DNA of 64,000 bases, from contig JBCDAU010000006.1 in the NCBI GenBank assembly GCA_039185015.1, positions 1 to 64,000 of the forward strand, given 5' to 3'. The notes under the pieces were generated by a model that saw only the letters and a program-made list of their open reading frames with translations, was not told the origin of the DNA and ran no database searches. Shown in pieces: positions 1 through 8,305 of this stretch. Position numbers and translations under genes: made by a program. This DNA comes from JBCBSZ01 sp039185015 (lineage in GTDB: Bacteria; Actinomycetota; Acidimicrobiia; Acidimicrobiales; Poriferisodalaceae). The first letter of the stretch is position 1. Each line of letters begins with the position of its first letter.

Positions 1-135
1 ACTCGCCGGGCTACCGCCCGACGCCTGACCGTATCCGCTTGTCTCGCTTCCTCGATGCTCCACGCCACGTCCGTGGCGCTGCGCATCCGCTCGCTCGACT
101 GGTCACTCGCCGGGCTACCGCCCGACGCCTGACCG
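1..135. repeat. secY tail duplication around a small hairpin element
   Basis: A 31-bp perfect direct repeat occupies 1-31 and 105-135 (offset 104). The right copy contains the secY stop codon (115-117), so the left copy at 11-13 is a spare gene tail. The left copy may extend beyond the window. Between the copies, about 45-97, lies a GC-rich element with the inverted repeat cgccacg/cgtggcg at 63-78. A related element with changed but still complementary hairpin arms lies beside rplK at 46206-46260. The repeat is read directly; its origin is unknown. Confidence 0.85.
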
Positions 136-1470
136 GGTCGGCTTCAGGAAGCCCTCGTAGTTGCTCATCATGAGCTGGCTGTCGATCTGACGCATGAACT
201 CGAGTGCCACGCCGACGGCGATCAGCAGCGAGATGCCGCCGAAGGCGAACGCCGACAGGGCCACGGAGTTCTGTCCGTCGAAGCCGCCGAAGACCGACAA
301 CAGGATCGGCGGGACCAGGGCGATGCCGGCGATGAAGAGGGCACCCGGCAGCGTGATTCGGCTCAGGACCTTCTGCAGGTACCGCTCGGTCTGGGGACCG
401 GGGCGGATGCCGGGGATGAAGCCGCCCTGCTTGCGGATGGTGTCGGCCTGCTTGACCGGGTCGAAGGTGATCGCCGTGTAGAAGTACGCGAACCCGACGA
501 TCATCAGGCCGAGGAAGGCCAGGTAGGCCGGACTGGTCGGATTCGTGAGGTTGTCGTTCACGAAGCTGACGAACCAGTCGACCGTGATGATGTTCGACAT
601 CAGGATCGGCAGGTAGAGCACCGAGCTGGCGAAGATCACCGGGATCACACCGGACTGGTTGACCTTCAGCGGGATGTAGGTGCTCTGGCCGCCGTACTGG
701 CGCCGGCCGACGACCCGCTTGGCGAACTGGACCGGGATGCGGCGCTGGCCGTTCTCGATGAAGACGATCGCGACCATCATGCCGATGGCGACCACGATCA
801 GGACCGCCAGGAAGAAGTTCCCCTTCTCCGCTCGGAGCGCCGCGCCGGAGAACGGGAGGCTGGCGACGACCGAGGCGAAGATGATCAGCGACATGCCGTT
901 GCCGATGCCGCGCTGGGAGATCAGCTCGCCCATCCACATCAGCAGGGCGGTGCCGGCGGTGAGGGTGACGACCACGATCGCGACCCGGCCGAGCGTGAAC
1001 TCGGGGAGCACCTCGATCGGCGGCGTGTTGGCCCCGAACAGGGCGCCCTGACCGGCACCGCGGCCGAAGATGAACGCCAGGCCGGTCGCCTGCAAGAACG
1101 CGATGGCGAGGGTGAGGTACCGGGTGGCCTGGGTCATCTTCCGCTGACCGACCGCACCCTCCTCACGCCACTGCTCGAGCTTGGGGATCGCCACCGACAG
1201 GATCTGCATGATGATCGAGGCGGTGATGTAGGGCATGATCCCGAGCGCGAACACCGCGAAGGCCGTGAGCGCGCCGCCCGAGAAGAAGTTGAGGAAGCCC
1301 AGCACGCCGGCCTCGCTGGCGGAGTCCTCCAGCGACAGCACGGCATCGAAGTCGATGCCCGGCACCGGGATCTGCGCCCCGAGGCGGTACAGCGCCAAGA
1401 GCCCCAGCGTGAAGGCGAGCTTCTTGCGCAGATCGGGGATCTTGAAGATGTTCGTGAACGTCGACAGCAA
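115..1470 (-). CDS. secY: protein translocase subunit SecY
   Basis: Central pore subunit of the SecYEG translocon in the cytoplasmic membrane, exporting and inserting proteins co- or post-translationally. It has 451 residues, close to the family norm, with about ten hydrophobic segments, the N-terminal motif IPDLRKKLAFTLGLLALYRL and the plug-region motif QIPVPGID. The start is TTG, supported by a GGAGGA ribosome site about 8 nt upstream and by the N-terminus matching the family. It is the last gene of the ribosomal-protein run here, 89 bp downstream of rplO. In many relatives adk, map and infA would follow outside the window. The last codons and stop are duplicated just downstream. Confidence 0.97.
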   Translation of the reverse strand: MLSTFTNIFKIPDLRKKLAFTLGLLALYRLGAQIPVPGIDFDAVLSLEDSASEAGVLGFLNFFSGGALTAFAVFALGIMPYITASIIMQILSVAIPKLEQWREEGAVGQRKMTQATRYLTLAIAFLQATGLAFIFGRGAGQGALFGANTPPIEVLPEFTLGRVAIVVVTLTAGTALLMWMGELISQRGIGNGMSLIIFASVVASLPFSGAALRAEKGNFFLAVLIVVAIGMMVAIVFIENGQRRIPVQFAKRVVGRRQYGGQSTYIPLKVNQSGVIPVIFASSVLYLPILMSNIITVDWFVSFVNDNLTNPTSPAYLAFLGLMIVGFAYFYTAITFDPVKQADTIRKQGGFIPGIRPGPQTERYLQKVLSRITLPGALFIAGIALVPPILLSVFGGFDGQNSVALSAFAFGGISLLIAVGVALEFMRQIDSQLMMSNYEGFLKPTRSGVGR

Positions 1471-1559
1471 CGTCGGCTCCTCCGCCGGTCGGGCTCCCCC
1501 GACCGTATGCGCTCAAGACACCGAGTAGCTCGCGGCCCGCGGCGCCCGGTGACGTGAGG

Positions 1560-2051
1560 TTAGCGATTGGTGTGCTGGTTGCCCTTGGCGGGCGGGCGGC
1601 GATCGCCCCACGGCAGGGGGAGCACCTCGACGGTGCCACCGGCGGCGGTGATCGCCTCGCTGGCGCTCTTGGAGAAGGCGTGGGCCTTCACCGTGACGGC
1701 GCGACCGACCTCACCACGACCGAGGATCTTGACGAGGGCGCCCTTGCGCACCAGGCCGCGCTCCTTGAGCGTCTCCGGGGTCACCTCGTCGAGCCCGCTC
1801 TCGGCGACCACGTCGAGGTTGATGGGCTGGTACTCGACCCGGAACGGGTTGGTGAAGCCCTTGAGCTTCGGGACCCGCTGGATCAGGGGCATCTGACCGC
1901 CCTCGAACCCGACCGGAACGGTGTTGCGGGCCCGCTGGCCCTTGGTGCCGCGGCCGGCGGTCTTGCCGCCCTTGCCGGCGGTGCCCCGGCCCACGCGCTT
2001 GCGGCGCTTGGTCGAGCCCGGGGCGGGCTTGAGATCGTGCGGCTTCAGCAT
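1560..2051 (-). CDS. rplO: 50S ribosomal protein L15
   Basis: Late-assembly protein of the large subunit, 163 residues. The basic glycine-rich N-terminus (LKPAPGSTKRRKRVGRGTAG at about residues 6-25) and the MPLIQRVPKLKGF motif are diagnostic. The ATG start follows rpmD by 2 nt, so the two are almost certainly co-translated in the rpmD-rplO-secY part of the operon. Length is slightly above average because of a short proline-rich C-terminus. Confidence 0.96.
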   Translation of the reverse strand: MLKPHDLKPAPGSTKRRKRVGRGTAGKGGKTAGRGTKGQRARNTVPVGFEGGQMPLIQRVPKLKGFTNPFRVEYQPINLDVVAESGLDEVTPETLKERGLVRKGALVKILGRGEVGRAVTVKAHAFSKSASEAITAAGGTVEVLPLPWGDRRPPAKGNQHTNR

Positions 2052-2053
2052 CT

Positions 2054-2239
2054 TCAGCTCTCTTCGACGGTCTCGACCTCGACGAGGTGCGGGACCTTGG
2101 CGATCATGCCCCGGATCTCGGGACGATCGGGAAGGACGTTGGATCGGCCGATGCGGCCGAGCCCGAGCGCCCGGAGGGTGCCCCGGTGCTTGGGCTTGGT
2201 GCCGATGGCCGAACGGACCTGGGTGACCTTGAGGCTCAC
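2054..2239 (-). CDS. rpmD: 50S ribosomal protein L30
   Basis: Small large-subunit protein of 61 residues, the usual length for bacterial L30. It begins SLKVTQVRSAIG and carries the family signature TLRALGLGRIG. The start is GTG and overlaps the rpsE stop in a GTGA tetranucleotide (2236-2239), implying translational coupling to S5. Confidence 0.95.
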   Translation of the reverse strand: MSLKVTQVRSAIGTKPKHRGTLRALGLGRIGRSNVLPDRPEIRGMIAKVPHLVEVETVEES

Positions 2240-2802
2240 GACGCCACCTCCGGCGCCGGCTGACGCCGCAGGCGCTCGGTCTCGAGGTAGGCCTCGAGGA
2301 CCGGCTTCGGGATGCACTCCTCGGCCGAGAGCCCGCGCTTGTTCGCGACCTCGTCGGGACGCATCTGGCCCCGGAGCCCCTCGATCGTGGCCCGGGCCAC
2401 GTTGATGTGGTTGGCCGACCCGAGCGACTTGCACAGCACGTCGGTGATGCCGGCCTCCTCGAGCACCGCTCGCGCGGCACCACCGGCGATCACGCCGGTA
2501 CCGGGAGCGGCGGGCTGGAGCAGGACACGACCGGCGCCGAGCTCGCCGATGATCGGGTGCACGAGGGTGCCACCGGCCATCGGGACGTTGAAGAGGTTCT
2601 TCTTCGCCTCGTCGGTGCCCTTCTGGATGGCGAGGGGCACCTCCTTGGCCTTGCCGTAGCCGAGACCGACCCGGCCGCGACCGTCACCGATCACCACGAG
2701 CGCGGTGAAGGCGAAGCGGCGGCCGCCCTTGACGACCTTCGCGACCCGGTTGATGTTGATGACCCGGGACTCCCGCAGGCCGTCGTCGTTCATGGTTGCC
2801 AT
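2236..2802 (-). CDS. rpsE: 30S ribosomal protein S5
   Basis: Small-subunit protein that shapes the mRNA entry channel and helps decoding fidelity; 188 residues. Visible motifs are RVININRVAKVVKGGRRF (N-terminal dsRNA-binding fold) and GTGVIAGGAARAVLEEAGI (C-terminal domain). The N- and C-terminal extensions are short. It lies 5 bp downstream of rplR and overlaps rpmD by 4 nt. An in-frame ATG three codons later is the alternative start. Confidence 0.97.
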   Translation of the reverse strand: MATMNDDGLRESRVININRVAKVVKGGRRFAFTALVVIGDGRGRVGLGYGKAKEVPLAIQKGTDEAKKNLFNVPMAGGTLVHPIIGELGAGRVLLQPAAPGTGVIAGGAARAVLEEAGITDVLCKSLGSANHINVARATIEGLRGQMRPDEVANKRGLSAEECIPKPVLEAYLETERLRRQPAPEVAS

Positions 2803-2807
2803 GGTGC

Positions 2808-3173
2808 TCAGAGCTCCAGTCCAGACTCGCGGGCGGCGTCGGCCACGGCGGCGACACGACCGTGGTAGCGGAAGCCACCCCGGTCGAAGACGACGGACTC
2901 GACGCCCGCGTCCTTCGCTCGCTGCGCGACCAGCTTGCCCACCTCGGTGGCGGCACCGATGTTGCTCGTAGCGCCCTCGCGGAGGCCGGCCTCGGCCGTC
3001 GAGGCAGCGGCCACGGTGACGCCGGCGACGTCATCGATCACCTGGGCGTAGATGTGCTTGTTGGAACGGAAGACCGCCAGACGGGGGCGCTCGGCCGTGC
3101 CCTGGACGGACTTGCGCACCCGGCGGTGCCGCCGGATGCGTGCGTCACGCTTCTGCTTCGCTTGATCACGCAT
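2808..3173 (-). CDS. rplR: 50S ribosomal protein L18
   Basis: 5S-rRNA-binding large-subunit protein, 121 residues. It has a basic N-terminus (ARIRRHRRVRKSV) followed by RPRLAVFRSNKHIYAQVIDD, the conserved L18 core, and ends in FDRGGFRYHGRVAAVADAAR. Length and order between rplF and rpsE are standard. Confidence 0.97.
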   Translation of the reverse strand: MRDQAKQKRDARIRRHRRVRKSVQGTAERPRLAVFRSNKHIYAQVIDDVAGVTVAAASTAEAGLREGATSNIGAATEVGKLVAQRAKDAGVESVVFDRGGFRYHGRVAAVADAARESGLEL

Positions 3174-3221
3174 GACGAGTTCGCTGCCTTTCGGGCGTCA
3201 TGTGCTGTTCGATGCGCGGCA

Positions 3222-3761
3222 TCACTTCGCTGCCTTCCCGGCCTTGCGGAGGACGCGCTCACCGACGTAGCGGATGCCCTTGCCCTTGTAGGGCTCCGGC
3301 TTGCGCCACTTGCGGATGTCGGCGGCCACCTGGCCGACGAGCTGCTTGTCGATGCCCTTGACGTTGATCTCGGTCTGGCTCGGCACGTCGAACTCGATGC
3401 CGTCCGGCGCCTCGATCTCGACCGGGTGCGAGAAGCCGAGCGCGAGCTCGATCTTGTTCTTGCCCTTCGCCTGGCACCGGTAGCCGACGCCCTGGATCTC
3501 GAGGGACTTGGTGAAGCCCTCCGTGACGCCGGTGACCATGTTGGCCAGGAGCGACCGGGTGAGCCCGTGGAGGGCGCGGTTCTGGCGCTCGTCGTCGGAG
3601 CGGCTGACCTCGATGGAGCCGTCCTCGACGGCGACCGAGATGCCCTGGGGGATCTCCTGGGTCAGCTCGCCCTTGGGGCCCTTGACCGTGACGGTCTCGC
3701 CGGCGACGGAGACGTCGACACCGGAGGGGATGGTGACGGGGGCCTTGCCCACTCGCGACAT
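3222..3761 (-). CDS. rplF: 50S ribosomal protein L6
   Basis: Large-subunit protein near the factor-binding site, 179 residues with two alpha/beta repeats. Starts MSRVGKAPVTIPSGVDV and ends with the GKGIRYVGERVLRKAGKA motif that contacts rRNA. A GGAGGCGAC ribosome site precedes the ATG. It lies 8 bp after rpsH; 48 bp separate it from rplR. Confidence 0.97.
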   Translation of the reverse strand: MSRVGKAPVTIPSGVDVSVAGETVTVKGPKGELTQEIPQGISVAVEDGSIEVSRSDDERQNRALHGLTRSLLANMVTGVTEGFTKSLEIQGVGYRCQAKGKNKIELALGFSHPVEIEAPDGIEFDVPSQTEINVKGIDKQLVGQVAADIRKWRKPEPYKGKGIRYVGERVLRKAGKAAK

Positions 3762-3769
3762 GTCGCCTC

Positions 3770-4174
3770 CTACCAGACGTAGCAGAGCACTTCACCACCG
3801 ACCCGGGCGCGTCGCGCTTCCCGATCGGTCATGAGGCCCTTGCTGGTGGACAGGACAGCGATGCCGAGCCCACCCACGACACGGGGGAGCTCGTCGGCAC
3901 CGCGATAGATGCGCAAGCCCGGCTTCGAGACCCGCTTGATCCCGCTGATGGTTCGGGAGCGGTCGTCGCCGTACTTGAGCTTGAGCGTGAGCGACTTGCC
4001 GGGACGGTCGGTACGGTCCGCCGTCTCGACGCTCGCCACGTAGCCCTCGCGCACGAGGATGTTGGCCAGTGCCTCCTTGAGCTTGGAGGACGGCATGGTC
4101 ACCGTGTCCGACAACGACGTGTTGGCGTTGCGGATGCGGGTGAGCATGTCGGCGATCGGATCGGTCATCGTCAT
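3770..4174 (-). CDS. rpsH: 30S ribosomal protein S8
   Basis: Primary 16S-rRNA-binding protein of the small subunit, 134 residues. MTDPIADMLTRIRNAN at the N-terminus and STSKGLMTDREARRARVGGE near the C-terminus are the textbook S8 signatures. In several bacteria S8 represses its own operon through an rplE-region mRNA site; no such site was identified here by eye. Confidence 0.97.
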   Translation of the reverse strand: MTMTDPIADMLTRIRNANTSLSDTVTMPSSKLKEALANILVREGYVASVETADRTDRPGKSLTLKLKYGDDRSRTISGIKRVSKPGLRIYRGADELPRVVGGLGIAVLSTSKGLMTDREARRARVGGEVLCYVW

Positions 4175-4187
4175 CTGATTCGCCTCC

Positions 4188-4373
4188 TCACCAACTCGAC
4201 TTCGTCACACCGGGCAGCTCGCCGGCGTAGGCCATCTCGCGGAGGCACACGCGGCAGAGGCCGAACTTGCGGTACACGGCACGCGGACGACCGCACTTGC
4301 GGCAACGGGTGTAGCCCCGCACCTTGTACTTCGGCGTCTTCGCGGCCTTGTTCTTCAGCGCCTTCTTGGCCAT
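4188..4373 (-). CDS. rpsZ: 30S ribosomal protein S14, zinc type
   Basis: Small-subunit head protein of 61 residues. It is the short C+ form with two CxxC pairs (CRKCGRPR and CRVCLREMA) that bind one zinc ion, not the longer zinc-free paralogue. Basic N-terminus (MAKKALKNKAAKTPKYKVR). It sits between rplE (1 bp gap) and rpsH (13 bp). Confidence 0.97.
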   Translation of the reverse strand: MAKKALKNKAAKTPKYKVRGYTRCRKCGRPRAVYRKFGLCRVCLREMAYAGELPGVTKSSW

Positions 4374-4374
4374 G

Positions 4375-4932
4375 TCAGCCCTCTCGCTTGAACGGGAAGC
4401 CGAGCGCTTCGAGCAGAGCCCGTCCGTGATCGTTGGTCGTCGCGGTGGTGACGATCGTGATGTCCATGCCCCGAACGTTGTCGACCTGGTCGTAGTCGAT
4501 CTCCGGGAAGATCAGCTGCTCGGTGACACCGAACGTGTAGTTGCCGTTGCCGTCGAACGAGTTCCGGGACAGGCCCCGGAAGTCGCGGATGCGGGGAGCG
4601 GCCAGCGCGATGAACCGGTCGAGGAACTCCCACATCCGGTCGCCGCGCAGGGTCACCTTGGCGCCGATGGCGTTGCCCTCGCGGAGCTTGAAGCCGGCGA
4701 TCGACTTCTTGGCCCGGGTCGGCACCGCCTTCTGGCCCGCGATCACCGTGAGGTCGTTCAGCGCGCCCTCGAGGTGCTTGCGGTTGTCGAGCGCCTGACC
4801 GACGCCCATGTTGAGCACGATCTTCTCGAGGCGCGGGACCTGCATGACGTTCTCGACGCCGATGGTCGTCTGCAGATCGCCCTTGATCTCGGCGTACCTG
4901 GTCTTGAGACGAGGGGTCGTGGTGGTGCTCAC
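4375..4932 (-). CDS. rplE: 50S ribosomal protein L5
   Basis: 5S-rRNA-binding protein forming the central-protuberance bridge; 185 residues. Motifs include MQVPRLEKIVLNMGVG and RIRDFRGLSRNSFDGNGNY. The GTG start overlaps the rplX stop (GTGA at 4929-4932) and gives the expected N-terminus STTTTPRLKTRYAEIKG; a longer in-frame reading into rplX has no family support. Confidence 0.96.
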   Translation of the reverse strand: MSTTTTPRLKTRYAEIKGDLQTTIGVENVMQVPRLEKIVLNMGVGQALDNRKHLEGALNDLTVIAGQKAVPTRAKKSIAGFKLREGNAIGAKVTLRGDRMWEFLDRFIALAAPRIRDFRGLSRNSFDGNGNYTFGVTEQLIFPEIDYDQVDNVRGMDITIVTTATTNDHGRALLEALGFPFKREG

Positions 4933-5246
4933 GGCAGTTCCTCCCCGGAGACCTTGTGGTAGCGGACCTTGGCGTTGCCCTCCATCCGGTACCCGACCCG
5001 TCCGGCCTGGCCCGTCTTCGGGCACACCACAGCGACGTTGGAGGCGTCGATCGGCATGTCCTTTTCGACGATGCCGCCGCTCTCGTTCACGTTGCGCGGC
5101 TTCTGGTGCTTGAGGGCGGTGTTGACGCCCCGCACGAGGACCTTGCCCCGCCGCGGGTCGACCGACACGACCTCGCCCTCGACACCTTTGTCCTTGCCCT
5201 GGAGGACCCGGACGGTGTCGCCGCTCTTGATCTTCATCTTCGGCAC
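4929..5246 (-). CDS. rplX: 50S ribosomal protein L24
   Basis: Assembly-initiating large-subunit protein, 105 residues, with an N-terminal KOW motif (KSGDTVRVLQGKDKGVEGEV). I chose the GTG start at 5246 because a GGAGG site lies about 9 nt upstream; an ATG three codons later is too far from it. Its end is coupled to rplE by a 4-nt overlap. Confidence 0.94.
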   Translation of the reverse strand: MPKMKIKSGDTVRVLQGKDKGVEGEVVSVDPRRGKVLVRGVNTALKHQKPRNVNESGGIVEKDMPIDASNVAVVCPKTGQAGRVGYRMEGNAKVRYHKVSGEELP

Positions 5247-5247
5247 G

Positions 5248-5619
5248 TCACAACACCTCCGGGGCGAGCGACACGATCCGCATGAACTTGCGATCGCGAA
5301 GCTCGCGCCCCACCGGCCCGAAGATGCGGGTGCCGCGGGGCTGCTTGCTCTTGGGGTCGATGAGGACGGCAGCGTTCTCGTCGAACCGGATGTAGGACCC
5401 GTCGGGGCGCCGCTTCTCCTTGCGGGTGCGGACCACGACGCAGCGCACCACGTCGCCACGCTTCACGCCGGCGCCGGGGATGGCGTCCTTCACGGTGGCG
5501 ACGAACTCGTCGCCGATGGATGCGTATCGCCGCTTGGTGCCACCGAGCACCCGGATGCACAGCACTTCGCGCGCTCCCGAGTTGTCGGCCACCTTCAGGC
5601 GGCTCTCCTGCTGGATCAT
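5248..5619 (-). CDS. rplN: 50S ribosomal protein L14
   Basis: Large-subunit interface protein of 123 residues (family norm 122-123). It begins MIQQESRLKVADNSGAREV and contains the signature GDVVRCVVVRTRKEKRRPDG. One base separates its stop from the rplX start. Confidence 0.98.
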   Translation of the reverse strand: MIQQESRLKVADNSGAREVLCIRVLGGTKRRYASIGDEFVATVKDAIPGAGVKRGDVVRCVVVRTRKEKRRPDGSYIRFDENAAVLIDPKSKQPRGTRIFGPVGRELRDRKFMRIVSLAPEVL

Positions 5620-5629
5620 CGTTCGGCCC

Positions 5630-5902
5630 CTAGCGCGCCCGCTCGACGATCTCGGTGAGTCGCCAGCGCTTGGTCTTCGACAGCGGACGGGTCTCGGTCA
5701 CGAGCACCCGATCGCCGACGTTGGCGTCGTTCTGCTCGTCGTGGACGTGCAGCTTCTTCGTGCGCTGCACCGTCTTGGCGTAGCGGGGGTGGCGCACTCG
5801 CTCGACCACGGAGACGACGATGGTCTTGTCCATCTTCGTGGACACGACCATGCCTTCCCGGACCTTGCGGGCGGCCCGCTCGGTGGTGGTGGTCTCGGAC
5901 AT
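5630..5902 (-). CDS. rpsQ: 30S ribosomal protein S17
   Basis: Primary 16S-binding OB-fold protein, 90 residues. GMVVSTKMDKTIVVSV and the C-terminal RPLSKTKRWRLTEIVERA are diagnostic. The ATG shares one base with the rpmC stop (TGATG), consistent with coupled translation. Confidence 0.97.
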   Translation of the reverse strand: MSETTTTERAARKVREGMVVSTKMDKTIVVSVVERVRHPRYAKTVQRTKKLHVHDEQNDANVGDRVLVTETRPLSKTKRWRLTEIVERAR

Positions 5903-6123
5903 CAGGCGTCACTCCCCTGCATGGCCTCGGCGGCGTCGATCTCGCGCTCGCGCAGGATCGTCAGGATCCGGGCGATGTCGCGCTTCACGGCGGCGATGCG
6001 GGCGCTGTTCTGCAGCTGTCCGGTGGCTCGCTGGAAGCGGAGGTTGAACAGCTCTTGCTTGGTCTCCCCGAGACGTTCGAGGAGCTCCGTGTCGTTGAGG
6101 TCGCGCAGCTCTGCGGTCGACAT
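5902..6123 (-). CDS. rpmC: 50S ribosomal protein L29
   Basis: Exit-tunnel protein, 73 residues and wholly helical in the family. MSTAELRDLNDTELLERLGE and the core KQELFNLRFQRATGQLQN identify it. An AGGAGGTGAC ribosome site precedes the ATG; 11 bp separate it from rplP. Confidence 0.96.
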   Translation of the reverse strand: MSTAELRDLNDTELLERLGETKQELFNLRFQRATGQLQNSARIAAVKRDIARILTILREREIDAAEAMQGSDA

Positions 6124-6134
6124 CGTCACCTCCT

Positions 6135-6551
6135 CTAGTTCGTCTCGGCGCGGCTGACGACGCGCGCCTTGATGGGCAGCTTCTGGATGGCACGGTTGAG
6201 GGCGCCCTTGGCGAGCTCCTCGTCGACACCGGCCAGCTCGAACATGATCCGACCCGGCTTCACCACGGCGACCCAGCGCTCCGGGTTGCCCTTGCCGGAA
6301 CCCATGCGGGTCTCGGCCGGCTTCTGCGTGATCGGCTTGTCCGGGAACACGTTGATCCACACCTTGCCGCCGCGCTTCACGTGGCGGGTCATGGCGATAC
6401 GAGCGGCTTCGATCTGGCGGGCGGTGATCCACCCCGGCTCGAGGGCCTGGATGCCGTACTCGCCGTAGCTCACCTTGGTGCCGCCCTTGGCGACGCCGGT
6501 GAGCCGACCACGGTGGGTCTTGCGGTGACGGACCTTCTTGGGCATCAGCAT
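6135..6551 (-). CDS. rplP: 50S ribosomal protein L16
   Basis: Large-subunit protein near the A-site tRNA and peptidyl-transferase centre, 138 residues. MPKKVRHRKTHRGR, ARIAMTRHVKRGGKVWINVF and GKGNPERWVAVVKPGRIMFE are family signatures. ATG start, 12 bp downstream of rpsC. A second ATG two codons in (MPKK) is the commoner family start and could be used. Confidence 0.97.
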   Translation of the reverse strand: MLMPKKVRHRKTHRGRLTGVAKGGTKVSYGEYGIQALEPGWITARQIEAARIAMTRHVKRGGKVWINVFPDKPITQKPAETRMGSGKGNPERWVAVVKPGRIMFELAGVDEELAKGALNRAIQKLPIKARVVSRAETN

Positions 6552-6563
6552 GATCGACCTCCC

Positions 6564-7484
6564 TCAGTCCGCATCCGGCCGGAAGTGCGGCGTCTCGGAC
6601 GAGTCACGGGACATGCGCTCGATCTCTTCCTCGGCCTCGAGGAGCTTCTCGAACTCGGGGTCGGCCTGCTGCACGAGCGGTGCCGGCTCGGCCGCGCCCT
6701 CGGCGGCCGGAGCGGCCGGAGCCTCACCCTCGGCCGGCTTGGCGACCTTGCGGCCCGACGAGGACACGATCGGGCCCGGGCGGGCGCCGGTGCCGGCGGT
6801 CTCACCGACGGCCATGGCGGCCTCGCGCGAGATCTTCTGATCGGCCGAGACCTTGTACGGCAGGATGTCGCCCTTGTAGAGCCACACCTTCACGCCGATG
6901 CGACCGGCGGTGGTGCGGGCCTCGCGGAAGCCGTAGTCGATGTCGGAGCGCAGCGTGTGCAGCGGCACCCGACCCTCGCGGTACCACTCGGTCCGGCTCA
7001 TCTCGGCGCCGCCGAGGCGACCCGAGCACTGGACCCGGATCCCGAGGGCGCCGGCCTTCTGCGCGTTCTGCACGGCCCGCTTCATGGCCCGACGGAACGC
7101 GACGCGCCCGGCGAGCTGGTCGGCGACACCCTGCGCGATGAGGGCGGCGTCGAGCTCGGGCTGCTTGATCTCTTGGATGTTGAGCTGGATCTTCGGGTTG
7201 CCCGTGATCTTGCTCAGGCCCTGGCGCAGGCGATCGGCCTCGGCGCCACGGCGGCCGATGACGATGCCCGGGCGGGCGGTGTGGACGTCGACCCGGAGGC
7301 GGTCGCGGGTCCGCTCGACCTCGATGCGGCTGATCGCGGCATGCGGCAGCTCGTTCATCAGGTAGTCGCGGATCTTCCAGTCCTCGATGACGTTGTCCTG
7401 GTACTCCTTCTCGCTGAACCAGCGAGACTTCCAGTCCGTCGTGACTCCGAGGCGGAAGCCGTAGGGGTTGACCTTCTGGCCCAT
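6564..7484 (-). CDS. rpsC: 30S ribosomal protein S3 with extended C-terminus
   Basis: Small-subunit head protein at the mRNA entry site. The first ~215 residues are canonical: MGQKVNPYGFRLGVTTDWKS, a KH domain with VIGRRGAEADRLRQGL, and the C-terminal domain ending GVKVWLYKGDILPYK. The protein is 306 residues against ~210-275 for most bacteria, because a ~90-residue Ala/Pro/Glu-rich tail ends in an acidic helix-like stretch (EKLLEAEEEIERM). The ATG shares one base with the rplV stop. Similar extensions occur on L4, L22 and NusG here. Confidence 0.96.
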   Translation of the reverse strand: MGQKVNPYGFRLGVTTDWKSRWFSEKEYQDNVIEDWKIRDYLMNELPHAAISRIEVERTRDRLRVDVHTARPGIVIGRRGAEADRLRQGLSKITGNPKIQLNIQEIKQPELDAALIAQGVADQLAGRVAFRRAMKRAVQNAQKAGALGIRVQCSGRLGGAEMSRTEWYREGRVPLHTLRSDIDYGFREARTTAGRIGVKVWLYKGDILPYKVSADQKISREAAMAVGETAGTGARPGPIVSSSGRKVAKPAEGEAPAAPAAEGAAEPAPLVQQADPEFEKLLEAEEEIERMSRDSSETPHFRPDAD

Positions 7485-8305
7485 CAGGCGTCCTCTTCCG
7501 TGTCGTCGTCGGCGTCGTCTGCGGGCGCCACGGCGTTGACGAAGCCGGCCGCCTCGGCGGAGGCCTCGTCGGCGAACCACACCTCGGCGATCGTCCGCTG
7601 GTACCAGGGGCTCTCGGGGGTGTGGAACTTCATCGAGTCCTCGTTGCCCTTGATCGGGTAGCCCTCCGGCATCTCACCGTCGTCGGTGACCGGGTGGCTG
7701 CCCTCGCCGTAGGGTCCCTCGACCGTCGCGGCCTCGGGGGCGTCGGACTCCTCGACGACCTCGTCGGTGTCGACCACGTCGTCGGCGTCGGTCTCGGTGA
7801 CCTCGTCCACGACCTCGTCCACCTCGTCGGTGATCTCGTCGTCGGCCGACTCCTCCTCACCACGACTCGCGGCGACTCGCCGGGCACGGGCGGCAGCGGC
7901 GGCGTTGGACTGGCCGGTGGAGGCCTGCCGCTCGCGGAGCTGCTCGAGCTCGGCGGCATCGAGGCGGTCGACCACCACGGTGATGTGGCAGGTGCGCTTG
8001 TTGATGCGCGTCGCCCGGCCGCGGGCACGGGGGCGGAAGCGCTTCAGCGTCGGACCCTCGTCGGCGTAGCAGGCGGCCACGAAGAGCTCGTCACCGGGCA
8101 GCGAGTCGTTGTTGACCGCGTTGGCGACCGCCGACTGCAGGACCTTGCGGACCTGCCGGGCCGCCTCGCGAGGGGTGAACTGCAGGATCTCGTCGGCGTT
8201 GACGACCGGCTCGCCCCGGACGAGGTCGAGGACCGGGCGCACCTTCTTGGCCGACATCCGCACGAAGCGGGCCTGCGCACGGGTTCCCTGGATGGTGGGC
8301 GACAT
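7484..8305 (-). CDS. rplV: 50S ribosomal protein L22 fused to acidic linker and sunset-like domain
   Basis: The first ~118 of 273 residues are ordinary L22, which lines the exit tunnel: QARFVRMSAKKVRPVLDLVR, then the loop KRFRPRARGRATRINKRTCH. Residues ~119-213 form a low-complexity, very acidic linker full of DE and TD repeats. Residues ~214-260 read EGYPIKGNEDSMKFHTP ... AEVWFADEASAEAAGF, which I recognise as the small 'sunset' domain found at C-termini of various Gram-positive proteins. Typical L22 is 110-150 residues. ATG start, sharing one base with the rpsS stop; strongly coupled at both ends. The function of the added domain is unknown. Confidence 0.93.
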   Translation of the reverse strand: MSPTIQGTRAQARFVRMSAKKVRPVLDLVRGEPVVNADEILQFTPREAARQVRKVLQSAVANAVNNDSLPGDELFVAACYADEGPTLKRFRPRARGRATRINKRTCHITVVVDRLDAAELEQLRERQASTGQSNAAAAARARRVAASRGEEESADDEITDEVDEVVDEVTETDADDVVDTDEVVEESDAPEAATVEGPYGEGSHPVTDDGEMPEGYPIKGNEDSMKFHTPESPWYQRTIAEVWFADEASAEAAGFVNAVAPADDADDDTEEDA

